From: Synechococcus sp. RedBA-s
Lineage (GTDB): Bacteria; Cyanobacteriota; Cyanobacteriia; PCC-6307; Cyanobiaceae
Direction of reading: 5' to 3'
NCBI RefSeq assembly: GCF_024345495.1
Contig: NZ_JAGQBF010000013.1
Span: 1-64,000 of the forward strand
DNA: 64,000 nt
Shown here: positions 36,197 to 44,450 of the stretch, piece by piece
Layout: every line of letters starts with the position of its first letter
Numbering within the stretch: position 1 is the first letter of the stretch
Notes under the pieces: generated by a model
The model's input: the letters and a program-made list of their open reading frames with translations, nothing else
Told to the model about the DNA's origin: nothing
Databases searched by the model: none
Program-made: the position numbers and the translations under genes

Positions 36197-37322
36197 TCCG
36201 GCACTTTGCGGAGATAACGCCTTCAGGGCACTCAGCGCGATCGCCGAGCGCTTCGATCTCGGTGGCCCGATCAGCGGCATCGACCCCCTGGGCAACGGCA
36301 ACGTCAACGACACCTATCTGGTGCGGCTGGGGGAGCTGGAGCGCCCTGCCGTGGTGCTGCAACGGGTCAACACGGTGGTGTTCACGGACCCCGAGGCGGT
36401 GATGGCCAACCTGGTGGCCTTCAGTGAGCACGTGGCCCGGCGACTGCTGGAGCCCCCCAGGGAGCTGGCCGGGCGCCGCTGGGAGGTGCCTCGGGTGTTT
36501 CTTGCCTGCGCCGATGGTCTCCCCTGGGTGTGGGAAGGCTCCAGCTTCTGGCGGGCCCTGGGTTTTGTGGATCGGGCCCATTCGTTGGAGCGGATCGGCC
36601 ACAGCGGCCATGCCCGTGAAATCGGCTTCGGCCTGGGCATGTTCCACCAACTGATCAGTGATCTGCCCGTGGAGAACCTGGCCGACACCCTGGAGGGGTT
36701 CCATGTCACCCCCACCTATCTGCGACAGTTCGATCAGGTGCTCGGCCGGCTCGGAGCCTCCACTGACCCCGAACTCAGCGACTGCCTGGCCTTCGTGGAG
36801 CAGCGCCGCGGCCTGGTGCCGGTGCTGGAGCAGGCCAGCGCCGCGGGACTCCTGCACCAGCGGCCGATCCACGGTGATCCGAAGATCAACAACGTCATGC
36901 TTGATCTGGAGGGCGACCAGGCCGTGGCCCTCATCGATCTCGACACGGTCAAACCCGGGCTGATTCATTACGACATCGGCGATTGCCTGCGCTCCGCCTG
37001 CAATCCCCTGGGGGAAGACACCGAGGACTGGCGGCAGGTGCAGTTTGATCTGGGGCTGTGCGAGGCCTTGCTCGGGGGCTACGGCAGCGTGGCCCGCTCC
37101 TTCCTCACCCCCGCCGATTACGACCACATCGTTGTGGCCATCCAGGTGATCAGCTTCGAGCTGGGGTTGCGCTTCCTGACCGATCATCTCGCCGGTGATG
37201 TCTACTTCAAGACCCGCTACAGGGGGCACAACCTGCTGCGGGCCAGGGTTCAGTTTCAGCTCACCAGGAGCATCGAGGCGCAGCACGCGGCCATCGAGGC
37301 CGTCGTGGCGGCGATTCGATGA
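36189..37322 (+). CDS. Aminoglycoside-phosphotransferase-fold small-molecule kinase (NahK-like)
   Basis: The 377-residue protein has the protein-kinase-like APH fold. The N-lobe reads DPLGNGNVNDTYLVR and VVLQRVNTVVFTDPEAVM. The catalytic Brenner motif is IHGDPKINNVMLD (about residues 234-246) and the metal-binding loop is ALIDLDTVKPG. The NVNDTY and VLQRVNxxVF features match N-acetylhexosamine 1-kinase-like proteins, so a sugar substrate is likely, but this is inference. It overlaps the next gene by 4 bp and the previous by 8 bp, forming a three-gene unit. Confidence 0.85.
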   Translation: MSDPALCGDNAFRALSAIAERFDLGGPISGIDPLGNGNVNDTYLVRLGELERPAVVLQRVNTVVFTDPEAVMANLVAFSEHVARRLLEPPRELAGRRWEVPRVFLACADGLPWVWEGSSFWRALGFVDRAHSLERIGHSGHAREIGFGLGMFHQLISDLPVENLADTLEGFHVTPTYLRQFDQVLGRLGASTDPELSDCLAFVEQRRGLVPVLEQASAAGLLHQRPIHGDPKINNVMLDLEGDQAVALIDLDTVKPGLIHYDIGDCLRSACNPLGEDTEDWRQVQFDLGLCEALLGGYGSVARSFLTPADYDHIVVAIQVISFELGLRFLTDHLAGDVYFKTRYRGHNLLRARVQFQLTRSIEAQHAAIEAVVAAIR

Positions 37323-37948
37323 AGGCACCCAGCTCGGATTGGCAGGGGTTTGTTCTGCACCGCTTCGAGTCCGAGGACGCTCGGCGGGGTCAGCTCACGC
37401 CCACAGCGTTCGATGCTGCTGCACCCACGGCTCCAGTGACTCCTGCAGTGGCCGGAGCCGGCCTGGAGCTGAGCGGAGCGATCAGGCGTCGGGCGGGGAC
37501 CCTGGAGCTGCACCTGAGCCTCGGTGGTGATCTCGCCTCGGTGGTGCTGGCCGATCCCTCCTTCCGGCGAGAACGCCGTGATGATCTCTGGCGCAGCACC
37601 TGTTTCGAGCTTTTCCTTGCCGCCGAAGGGCAGCCGCCCTACTGGGAAGTGAACCTTTCAGCCGCCGGCCACTGGAACGTCTACCGCTTCAGCGGCTATC
37701 GCCAGGGGATGGAGATCGAGCCCTCGCTGCAGGCCTTGCCCTTCGCGCTCAGGCTCCTGAGCGGATCCCTTGAGCTGGAACTGGTTTTGCCTCTACCGGA
37801 CGACCTTCACCCCCCCTCTTCACCCCTCGAAGCTGGGGTCTGCGCGGTGATCGAGCAGCGCCAGGGGCTACTCAGCTACTGGGCCGTGACCCATCCCGGC
37901 CCAGTGGCCGATTTCCACCGGCGAGACGGACTGGCGCTGCACCTGTGA
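37319..37948 (+). CDS. DOMON-like / CBM9-like domain protein
   Basis: The 209-residue protein has no signal peptide. The beta-sandwich signature is DDLWRSTCFELFLAAEGQPP followed by YWEVNLSAAGHWNVYRFSGYRQGM, which is the DOMON-like (CBM9-like) type found in cyanobacteria and proteobacteria. The C-terminal YWAVTHPGPVADFHRRDGLAL is also typical. The family may bind carbohydrate or haem; function is unknown. Coupling to the sugar-kinase-like gene by an ATGA overlap makes a carbohydrate role slightly more likely (inference). Confidence 0.84.
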   Translation: MKAPSSDWQGFVLHRFESEDARRGQLTPTAFDAAAPTAPVTPAVAGAGLELSGAIRRRAGTLELHLSLGGDLASVVLADPSFRRERRDDLWRSTCFELFLAAEGQPPYWEVNLSAAGHWNVYRFSGYRQGMEIEPSLQALPFALRLLSGSLELELVLPLPDDLHPPSSPLEAGVCAVIEQRQGLLSYWAVTHPGPVADFHRRDGLALHL

Positions 37949-38270
37949 GCTGGCGGGTGGAAGAGCCCAGAGTGAACCACCACCCCAAGCTCCTGCCCGA
38001 AAGCATCGTCATCGTGACATGCCGATCCGTACGTAGTCTGGCATAGGGGGTGAGCCTGTCATCTGACTTCAAACGCCGATCCGCTTTGATCACCAGCATT
38101 GATCACCAATTCGAATCTCTGGTTTGAATCTTTGACCAGAATCTCCGCTGGAAAACTTCAGCGTGAGTCTTCAACATGAATCTTCGGCATAAATCTTGAG
38201 TGGGAATGGCTGTTCTTCATCTTTGCTGATTGCTGGCCTGCCGTGGAGTCCAGGCTGACTCCGCTGTCGC
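37949..38270. other. Non-coding convergent gap, A+T-richer than its surroundings
   Basis: This 322-bp gap lies between the 3' ends of the DOMON-like gene and the Nif11-like gene. I see no gene in either strand. Its right half is a degenerate 13-bp tandem repeat (separate entry). The left part (to about 38060) shows no clear hairpin with a T run. The local base composition drops toward half G+C, unlike the rest of the window. Confidence 0.8.
38087..38229. repeat. Degenerate 13-bp tandem repeat, about 11 units
   Basis: Units start every 13 bp from 38087: TGATCACCAGCAT, TGATCACCAATTC, GAATCTCTGGTTT, GAATCTTTGACCA, GAATCTCCGCTGG, AAAACTTCAGCGT, GAGTCTTCAACAT, GAATCTTCGGCAT, AAATCTTGAGTGG, GAATGGCTGTTCT, TCATCTTTGCTGA. 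The seven units from 38113 to 38203 are best, with consensus GAATCTTCGGCAT and the GAATCTY heptamer most constant. A 13-bp period is neither codon-sized nor one helical turn. The array is non-coding as far as I can see and lies just past the 3' end of the Nif11-like gene. Confidence 0.88.
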
Positions 38271-38486
38271 TCAGTTGTATTCGCCGGGCATGTCCTGCTT
38301 GGTGATCGTCACCCTGCCGATGCGCTTGCCGGAGGCCCGCAGCAGTTCGTCGCCGGAGACATCGAAGCCCAGGGAGGTGGCGATCCTGGCCACGTCATCG
38401 GCGGTGGAGGAACCCAGCACCTGACGCCTGAGTTCCCCATCGTCCTGAACCCTGGCGAGAAAGGCCCTGAGTTGCTCCTGGGACAT
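38271..38486 (-). CDS. Nif11-like peptide without a visible modification core
   Basis: The 71-residue protein has the Nif11 domain: SQEQLRAFLARVQDDGELRR, then VARIATSLGFDVSGDELL. Nif11-type leaders guide RiPP maturation in picocyanobacteria and normally end in a Gly-Gly cleavage site before a Cys/Ser/Thr core. Here there is no Gly-Gly and no cysteine. The tail is GKRIGRVTITKQDMPGEYN. No modification enzyme or peptidase-ABC transporter is nearby. I chose the ATG giving MSQEQ, the usual Nif11 start. It lies between a 13-bp repeat array and a hydroxylase pseudogene. Confidence 0.83.
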   Translation of the reverse strand: MSQEQLRAFLARVQDDGELRRQVLGSSTADDVARIATSLGFDVSGDELLRASGKRIGRVTITKQDMPGEYN

Positions 38487-38542
38487 GGCGGGCGGGCCGA
38501 TCGTGGTGGTCCCCAGCATGGCTCCTGCCGGGGCCGCCGGTC

Positions 38543-38877
38543 TCACTCCCCCCACTGGCGCAGCAGGTTGGTGTAGCTGCGGCTGATCAGATCAAACACC
38601 TCATCCTTGCCGTCGCGCCTGAAGATCGCCCGCCGGGCCGTGTCGAGCTCGAACAGCAGCTCGCGCTGGTCGGCCCGGCGCACCCGGCTCTGGATCCAGC
38701 CCACCGGCCACCAGCCGCAGCACCAGCTCGCCGCCGCTGTAGGCGTCTGGATTACTGAGAAACACGGTGAAGGAGAGGTCGGAGCGGCCGCCGGCCATGA
38801 AGGCATTGTCGACATAGCTGCCGTAGCCCTCGCCGCTGCCACTGCGGCTGGAGCAGGGGTTCGAGGAGGAAGCGCAT
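38543..38877 (-). pseudogene. Degraded PKHD-type hydroxylase (Fe(II)/2-oxoglutarate dioxygenase)
   Basis: Fragments of one hydroxylase lie in two frames. GYGSYVDNAFMAGGRSDLSF and TVFLSNPDAYSGGELVL are in one frame. VGWIQSRVRRADQRELLFEL and DTARR through FDLISRSYTNLLRQWGE are in another (38543-38704). Between them the central part, including the second iron-ligand histidine of the family, is missing, and one extra base shifts the frame near 38705. Near 38855 another single-base shift separates MRFLLEPLL from SRSGSGEGYG. The first iron ligand His-x-Asp is YVD, so the His is lost. PKHD hydroxylases are normally about 220 residues; this remnant could encode only about 110. Confidence 0.85.
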
Positions 38878-38919
38878 GGCGAATGGTGAGCAATGGCTCG
38901 GATTGCTTCGCTTTCGCCC

Positions 38920-39146
38920 ATGAACCGCTCCAGCATCGCTTTAATGCTGGCCACGGCTGGCTTGGCTGCGGGTGTGGTTGGCTGCGGTCAGAGCGAGGCG
39001 CCCAAGCCCAGCTCGCCGGCGATGGAAAAGCCGGCGAGCTGGGCAGCCCCGGCGCTGAGCCCTCCAGCAAGCCGGAGAAGCCGGGGAATCACGACGGTAT
39101 GAAGCAGGAGGAAGGGGGAGAAGGTGGAGAGGGCGGCGAAGGCTGA
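38920..39146 (+). pseudogene. Small lipoprotein gene with a probable frameshift
   Basis: From the ATG at 38920 the product reads MNRSSIALMLATAGLAAGVV then GCGQSEAPKPSSPAMEKPAS, a type II signal peptide with lipobox VVGC, and ends after 60 residues at 39102. In the next frame the sequence continues as GAEPSSKPEKPGNHDGMKQ and EEGGEGGEGGEG to a TGA at 39146. That is the Gly-Glu tail I associate with small picocyanobacterial lipoproteins of this kind. A one-base indel between about 39030 and 39060 would join the two. A functional truncated lipoprotein is the alternative reading. Confidence 0.6.
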
Positions 39147-39169
39147 GCCGTAGCCTGCAGCCCGATGCC

Positions 39170-40285
39170 TCAGCCCGGCTCCATAGCGTCTGAGCTGAGC
39201 AGCGCACGGATCTGATCAGCGGCCACGTCGTTGCGGATCTCCACCTGGCCGATGGCCGTGGGCAGCACGAAGCGCACCTGAGCGCTTCTCACCTTCTTGT
39301 CGCTCTGGAGGGTGAGCAGCACCGCCTCTGGATCCAGGGGCGGCAGTTGCACAGGCAGGCCGGCCTTGGCGATCAGAGCGCATTGCCGCTGCTGCTCGGC
39401 CCGGCTCCAGAGGCCCATGGCCACCGACAGCTCGCCGGCCGCCACCATCCCCACTGCCACCGCCTCGCCATGGAGGTAGGTGCCGTAGCCGCAGAGGGTC
39501 TCCACCACGTGGCCGAGGGTGTGGCCGTAGTTGAGGATTGCGCGCAACCCCCCTTCCCGTTCATCAGCGGCCACCACGCGGGCCTTGGCCGCCGCGGATC
39601 GCTCCAGCAACCGCTGCAGCAGGTCGTCTCCCACAGCCTCCAGGCTGGAGAGGTCGGCGGCGGCCTCCAGCTCACTGAACAGCTGGAGATCACCGATCAC
39701 GCCGTACTTGATCACCTCGGCCATGCCCGCGCGGAATTCCCGCTCCGGCAGCGTGGCCAGGCTGCTGGGATCGATCACCACCAGCCTGGGCTGGTGGAAG
39801 GCCCCGATCAGGTTCTTGCCACCGGGGTGATTGACCCCGGTCTTGCCGCCGATCGAGGCATCCACCATCGCCAGAAGGGTGGTGGGCACCTGCACCACGG
39901 CGATCCCGCGCAGCCAGGTGGCGGCGGCGAAGCCCGCCATGTCGCCCACCACCCCGCCGCCGAGGGCCACGATCAAGGAGCTGCGCTCCAGCCGCAGGGC
40001 CTGGGCCCTGTCGTGGATCAGGGCCACGCTGGCAGGGGTTTTCTGATCCTCCCCCGCGTCCAGCACCAGCAGGCTGGGCTCCAGCTCCGCACCGCGAAGG
40101 CTCGCGAGGGCCCTGGGGCCATAGAAGCTCTCCACCACCGGGTTGGTCACCACCAGCACCTTGGTGGCGGCCGCCACTCCCCTGGAGCGGATCAGCGGGC
40201 CGAGCTGATCGAGGCTGCCCTTGCCGATCAGCACCGAGTAAGGCTGGCTGCTGAGGGCCACCTCGATCGAAAGGGGCGGGATCAT
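39170..40285 (-). CDS. aroB: 3-dehydroquinate synthase
   Basis: The 371-residue enzyme converts DAHP to 3-dehydroquinate in the shikimate pathway. Features are the N-terminal [17 protein letters not shown], the NAD-binding [43 protein letters not shown], a metal-ligand segment [14 protein letters not shown], and [12 protein letters not shown]. Length is standard. It is 32 bp downstream of recQ on the same strand. Confidence 0.96.
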   Translation of the reverse strand: MIPPLSIEVALSSQPYSVLIGKGSLDQLGPLIRSRGVAAATKVLVVTNPVVESFYGPRALASLRGAELEPSLLVLDAGEDQKTPASVALIHDRAQALRLERSSLIVALGGGVVGDMAGFAAATWLRGIAVVQVPTTLLAMVDASIGGKTGVNHPGGKNLIGAFHQPRLVVIDPSSLATLPEREFRAGMAEVIKYGVIGDLQLFSELEAAADLSSLEAVGDDLLQRLLERSAAAKARVVAADEREGGLRAILNYGHTLGHVVETLCGYGTYLHGEAVAVGMVAAGELSVAMGLWSRAEQQRQCALIAKAGLPVQLPPLDPEAVLLTLQSDKKVRSAQVRFVLPTAIGQVEIRNDVAADQIRALLSSDAMEPG

Positions 40286-40317
40286 CTTCGGCCGGTGCGG
40301 CAGGCAGGCTGGTCAGG

Positions 40318-42159
40318 CTAGGTCTGGGCTTGCCAGCCCTCGATCACCGCCAGAACCGCCTCGCCGTAGCGGTCCAGCTTGGTGGCGCCGATGCCGCTCA
40401 CCTGGCCCAGGTCGGCCAGGCGCGCCGGACGCCGCGCCGCCAGCTCCGCCAGGGTGCGGTCGTGGAACACCACGTAGGGGGGCACCCCCTGCTCACGGGC
40501 CTGGGCCCGGCGCCAGTCCTTGAGCGCCGTCATCAGGCTGGCATCGGCTTCAGGTTCAGCGGCGGCGGCGGCTGCAGCCCGCCTGCGCTCCTGGCGCGGC
40601 GGGGCGGCGGGCAGCTCCAGGTTCAGGTCTCCCCGCAGCAGGCTCCTGACCCGCGCCTCCTCCCCCCAGCGCAACCCGCCGCGGCCCTCGGGCACCGGCT
40701 CCAGCCAGCCCTGGCTGGTGAGCTGACGCAGCAGGGTGCGCCACTGCTCGCGGTTCAGCTCCTTGCCGATGCCGTACACACTGAGACTTTGGTGGCCGAG
40801 GGATCGCACCCGGGCGGTGTCAGCACCCAGCAGCACATCGGTGAGGTGGGCGGCGCCGAAGCGCTGGCCCGTGCGCCACACCGCCGAGAGTGCCTTCTGG
40901 GCCGCCACCGTACGGTCCTCCAGCACCTGGGGCTCAAGGCAGCGGTCGCAGTTGCCGCAGGGCTCCGCCAGGGCTTCGCCCAGATGGGCCAGCAGCACCT
41001 GACGGCGGCAACCCGGCGCCTCGGTGAAGCCCACCAGGGCGTCGAGCTTGCCGTGCTCGATCCGCTTCTGGGCGGCGTCGGCCTCAGAGTCTTCGATAAA
41101 GCGCCGCAACTGGGGCTCATCCCCCGGTCCGTGCACCATCCAGGCGGTGGCGGGCAGGCCGTCGCGCCCCGCACGGCCGGTTTCCTGGTAGTAGGCCTCC
41201 AGGCTCTTGGGCAGATCCAGATGGGCGACGAAGCGCACATCCGGTTTGTCGATGCCCATGCCAAAGGCGATCGTGGCCACCACCACCACGCCGCTGTCAT
41301 TGCGGAAGCGGCTGAGGGCGCTGGAGCGCTGGCTCGCGTCCATGCCAGCGTGATAGCCCACCGCCCCATGGCCGGCGGCCTGTAGCAGGGCGGCGAAGTT
41401 GTCCACCCGGCTGCGGGAGCGGGCGTAAACGATGCCGGCTTCGCCTCGGAACTCCTCGAGGAAGGCCAGCAGCTGCTCCCTGGCCTCCTGCTTGGGTCGC
41501 AGCAGATAGCGGATGTTGGGCCGATCGAAGCTGGCCAGGAACACCCGACCCTGCTCCAGGGCCAGGCGCTGAATGATCTCGCCGCGGGTGCGGGGATCGG
41601 CGGTGGCGGTGAGGGCCAGCCGCGGCACCTGGGGAAAGCGCTGGGCCAGGGCCTGCAGCTGCAGGTACTCGGGGCGGAAGTCGTGGCCCCACTGGGAGAC
41701 GCAGTGGGCCTCATCGATGGCAAACAGGGCCAGGGGACGTTCCTGCAGACGCTCCAGCAGATCTCCGCCCAGCAGCCGCTCCGGTGACACGTAGAGCAGA
41801 TCCAGCTCGCCCCGCTGCAACTGGCGCCAGAGGTCGCTCACGGCTTCGCTCGCCAGAGCGGAGTGCAGGGCCGCCGCCCTCACCCCGGCCTGGCGCAGGG
41901 CCAGCACCTGGTCGTCCATCAGGGCGATCAGGGGTGAGACCACCACCGCCAGGCCCTCCCGGCAGAGGGCCGGCACCTGATAGCAGAGCGATTTGCCGCC
42001 ACCGGTGGGCATCAGCACCAGACCGGAGCCGCCGGCGATCACGTGCCGCACGATCTCCTCCTGGGGACCACGGAACCGGTCGTAGCCGAACACCTCCCGC
42101 AGCACCCGCAGCGGGTCGCTGCCGCCGAAGTTGCTCTGCACGACCCTGGCTCTCGTCAT
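40318..42159 (-). CDS. recQ: ATP-dependent DNA helicase RecQ
   Basis: The 613-residue helicase has Walker A MPTGGGKSLCYQVPAL, motif II AIDEAHCVSQWGHDFRPEY (DEAH), motif III TATAD, motif VI QETGRAGRDGLPA, the zinc cysteines in CRRQVLLAHLGEALAEPCGNCD, a winged helix, and an HRDC domain (FHDRTLAELAARRPARL, GIGATKLDRYGEAVL). RecQ unwinds recombination and replication intermediates. I chose the ATG giving MTRARVVQ. Only 21 bp separate this start from the divergent sugar permease gene. Confidence 0.95.
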   Translation of the reverse strand: MTRARVVQSNFGGSDPLRVLREVFGYDRFRGPQEEIVRHVIAGGSGLVLMPTGGGKSLCYQVPALCREGLAVVVSPLIALMDDQVLALRQAGVRAAALHSALASEAVSDLWRQLQRGELDLLYVSPERLLGGDLLERLQERPLALFAIDEAHCVSQWGHDFRPEYLQLQALAQRFPQVPRLALTATADPRTRGEIIQRLALEQGRVFLASFDRPNIRYLLRPKQEAREQLLAFLEEFRGEAGIVYARSRSRVDNFAALLQAAGHGAVGYHAGMDASQRSSALSRFRNDSGVVVVATIAFGMGIDKPDVRFVAHLDLPKSLEAYYQETGRAGRDGLPATAWMVHGPGDEPQLRRFIEDSEADAAQKRIEHGKLDALVGFTEAPGCRRQVLLAHLGEALAEPCGNCDRCLEPQVLEDRTVAAQKALSAVWRTGQRFGAAHLTDVLLGADTARVRSLGHQSLSVYGIGKELNREQWRTLLRQLTSQGWLEPVPEGRGGLRWGEEARVRSLLRGDLNLELPAAPPRQERRRAAAAAAAEPEADASLMTALKDWRRAQAREQGVPPYVVFHDRTLAELAARRPARLADLGQVSGIGATKLDRYGEAVLAVIEGWQAQT

Positions 42160-42180
42160 GGTGCGTCCCACAATGGCCCC

Positions 42181-43104
42181 ATGGATGGTTCCCCCGCTGC
42201 CTCACCGTCGTCCCGTCGCCGCTTGGCCTGGTGGGGGCGCAGCGCCACGGCCTGGGGCTTTCTGACGCCGGCGCTGCTGCTGCTGAGTGTTTCGGTGCTG
42301 GTCCCGGCCGCGATGGCCCTGGTGATCAGCTTCACCGCCACCGGCCTTGATGTGAGCGAACCGCTGCGCTTCATCGGCCTGGCCAACATCCGGCGGCTGC
42401 TGGCTGACCCGGTGTTCCTGCAGGTGCTGGGCACCACCTTCCTCTATCTGATCGGGGTGGTGCCGCCGATCGTGCTGGGTTCCCTCGCGCTGGCCGTGCT
42501 GGTGAACCGCCAGCTGCCCGGCATTCACCTGTTCCGAGCCGCCTTTTACACGCCGGTGCTGGTGTCGATCGTGGTGGCGGCCATCGCCTTCCGTTGGCTC
42601 TACGCCGAGAACGGTCTGGTCAATGGCTGGCTGGGGGCTTGGCTGGGGGAGGCCTTCACACCGATTGGCTTCCTCACCACCCCCTGGCTGGCGCTGCCCG
42701 CCGTGATGCTCGTGACCCTCTGGAAGGGCCTCGGCTACTACATGGTGATCTATCTCTCGGGCCTGCAGGGCATCTCGCCGGAGCTCTACGAAGCCGCCGC
42801 CCTCGATGGCAGCGAGGGCTGGCGCCGTCATCTCGACATCACCCTGCCCCTGCTGCGGCCCTACCTGACCCTGGTGGGGGTGATCTCCGCCATCGCCGCC
42901 ACCAAGGTGTTCGAGGAGGTGTACCTGATGACCCAGGGGGGGCCAGCCGATTCCACCCGCACCCTCGTCTATTACGTCTACGACCAGGCGTTCTCCGAGC
43001 TGGAGATCAGCTACGCCTGCACGGTGGGCCTGGCCCTGTTCCTGATCGTGCTGATCTTCAGCCTGCTGCGGTTCCTGGCGGTGGGCGAGAAGGGCTTCAG
43101 CTGA
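42181..43104 (+). CDS. Sugar ABC transporter permease (MalF/UgpA type)
   Basis: The 307-residue protein has six membrane segments and the EAA loop YEAAALDGSEGWRRHLDITLPLLRP (about residues 205-228) that docks on the ATPase. The LTPALLLLSVSVLVPAAMALVISF start is typical of CUT1 sugar permeases. No partner permease, binding protein or ATPase is adjacent, so the complex is encoded at scattered loci, as with the cyanobacterial compatible-solute importers (inference). I chose the ATG at 42181, just past the recQ start region. Confidence 0.88.
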   Translation: MDGSPAASPSSRRRLAWWGRSATAWGFLTPALLLLSVSVLVPAAMALVISFTATGLDVSEPLRFIGLANIRRLLADPVFLQVLGTTFLYLIGVVPPIVLGSLALAVLVNRQLPGIHLFRAAFYTPVLVSIVVAAIAFRWLYAENGLVNGWLGAWLGEAFTPIGFLTTPWLALPAVMLVTLWKGLGYYMVIYLSGLQGISPELYEAAALDGSEGWRRHLDITLPLLRPYLTLVGVISAIAATKVFEEVYLMTQGGPADSTRTLVYYVYDQAFSELEISYACTVGLALFLIVLIFSLLRFLAVGEKGFS

Positions 43105-43191
43105 GGCGGGCCAAGAGGGGGTTGGGCGAGGGAATGGCAAGCTTCTGAATTGGTGCGTGGCCCTGGCGCCGCGTGGTCCGGGAGGTCAGCG

Positions 43192-44442
43192 ATGGGCGGC
43201 AGGATCGGCGTGGTGGGGGGCGGCCAACTGGCCTGGATGCTGGCGGCCGCGGCGCGGAAGCTGGGTATCGAGCTGCATGTGCAGACTCCGGAGCTCTCCG
43301 ATCCCGCTGCCCGGCTGGCCACCAGCGTGGTGCGGGCGCCGCTGGCGGATCTGGAGGCCACCCGGCGTCTGGCGGAGAAGGCGACGGCGATCAGTTTCGA
43401 GAACGAGTGGCTCGACCTCGAGACCCTCGCCCCGCTGGAGCAGGAGGGGGTGGTGTTCCTCCCCCGGCTGCAGTCCCTGGCGGATCTGGTCTGCAAGCGC
43501 CGCCAGCGCCTGCTGCTGGAGCGGTTGCACCTGCCCTCGCCCCGCTGGTTTGCGTTGGAGGAGATCCTCATCCCCCCGGCTCCGGCCGAGCTGAAGGAGC
43601 CCGCCAGCTCAGGGGCTGAGCCCGGGGACGCTGGAGCGGAGGAGCCAGCGCCGGTTCTGCCCCCCCAGCCTCCGCCGGGGTTCCACTTCCCGCTGATGGC
43701 CAAGGCGGTGCGGGGCGGCTACGACGGCCGTGGCACCCGGGTGATCCACAGCCAGGCGGAACTGGAGGCTCTGATCGAGGCGGTGGACCCCAGCCTGTGG
43801 ATGCTGGAGGAGTTCGTGGCCTTCGAGCGGGAGCTGGCGCTGGTGGCCTGCCGTGATCAGTTCGGGGCGGTGCAGTGCTACCCGCTGGTGGAGACCCACC
43901 AGCACGATCAGATCTGCGACTGGGTGCTCGCTCCCGCGGCCGCCAGCCAGGCGGTGGAGTCCCGGGCCCGCAACGTGGCGGCCTCGCTGCTGGCGGCCCT
44001 TAATTACGAGGGTGTCCTCGCGATCGAGTTCTTCTACGGGCCCTCGGGACTTCTGATCAATGAGCTCGCCCCGCGCACGCACAACTCCGGCCACTACACG
44101 ATCGAGGCCTGTGCCACCAGCCAGTTCGCCCAGCAGGTGCGCATCGTCTCGGGGGAGTCCCTCGGCGACACCTCCATGCAGCTGGCCGGCACCTTGATGG
44201 TGAACCTGCTGGGTTTCGAGACCTCCACAGCGGCCTACGCCAGGCAACGCCAGGCCCTGGAGGCTCTGGAGTCCTCCCACCTGCACTGGTACGGCAAACG
44301 TCTGGCCCGGCCCGGTCGCAAGCTGGGTCACATCACCCTGGAGCTGCAGGCTTCAGGGACGGTCGAGCGGGCCAAGGAGGCCGCCCTGCGGCTGGCGGAG
44401 GTGCGGGCGATCTGGCCTCTGCCACCCGCGATTACCCCTTAG
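43192..44442 (+). CDS. purK: N5-carboxyaminoimidazole ribonucleotide synthase PurK
   Basis: The 416-residue ATP-grasp enzyme makes N5-CAIR from AIR, bicarbonate and ATP in purine synthesis. Features are the N-terminal RIGVVGGGQLAWMLAAAA, SFENEWLD, the ATP-grasp loop KAVRGGYDGRGTRVI, EEFVAFERELALV, and NELAPRTHNSGHYTIEAC. Residues about 127-163 are a Pro/Ala/Glu-rich insertion in the ATP-grasp entry that is longer than the usual family loop. GGAGG lies 6 bp before the ATG. A probable 6S RNA follows its stop. Confidence 0.94.
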   Translation: MGGRIGVVGGGQLAWMLAAAARKLGIELHVQTPELSDPAARLATSVVRAPLADLEATRRLAEKATAISFENEWLDLETLAPLEQEGVVFLPRLQSLADLVCKRRQRLLLERLHLPSPRWFALEEILIPPAPAELKEPASSGAEPGDAGAEEPAPVLPPQPPPGFHFPLMAKAVRGGYDGRGTRVIHSQAELEALIEAVDPSLWMLEEFVAFERELALVACRDQFGAVQCYPLVETHQHDQICDWVLAPAAASQAVESRARNVAASLLAALNYEGVLAIEFFYGPSGLLINELAPRTHNSGHYTIEACATSQFAQQVRIVSGESLGDTSMQLAGTLMVNLLGFETSTAAYARQRQALEALESSHLHWYGKRLARPGRKLGHITLELQASGTVERAKEAALRLAEVRAIWPLPPAITP

Positions 44443-44450
44443 AGTTTCCC

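Noticed and set aside
36177-37328. A 383-codon open frame antisense to the NahK-like kinase gene
   Set aside because: It is an exact shadow of a gene with clear kinase motifs and itself has Gly/His/Gln-rich low-complexity translation.
38087-38229. The 13-bp array as a CRISPR
   Set aside because: Units abut with no spacers and are far shorter than CRISPR repeats; no cas gene is in the window.
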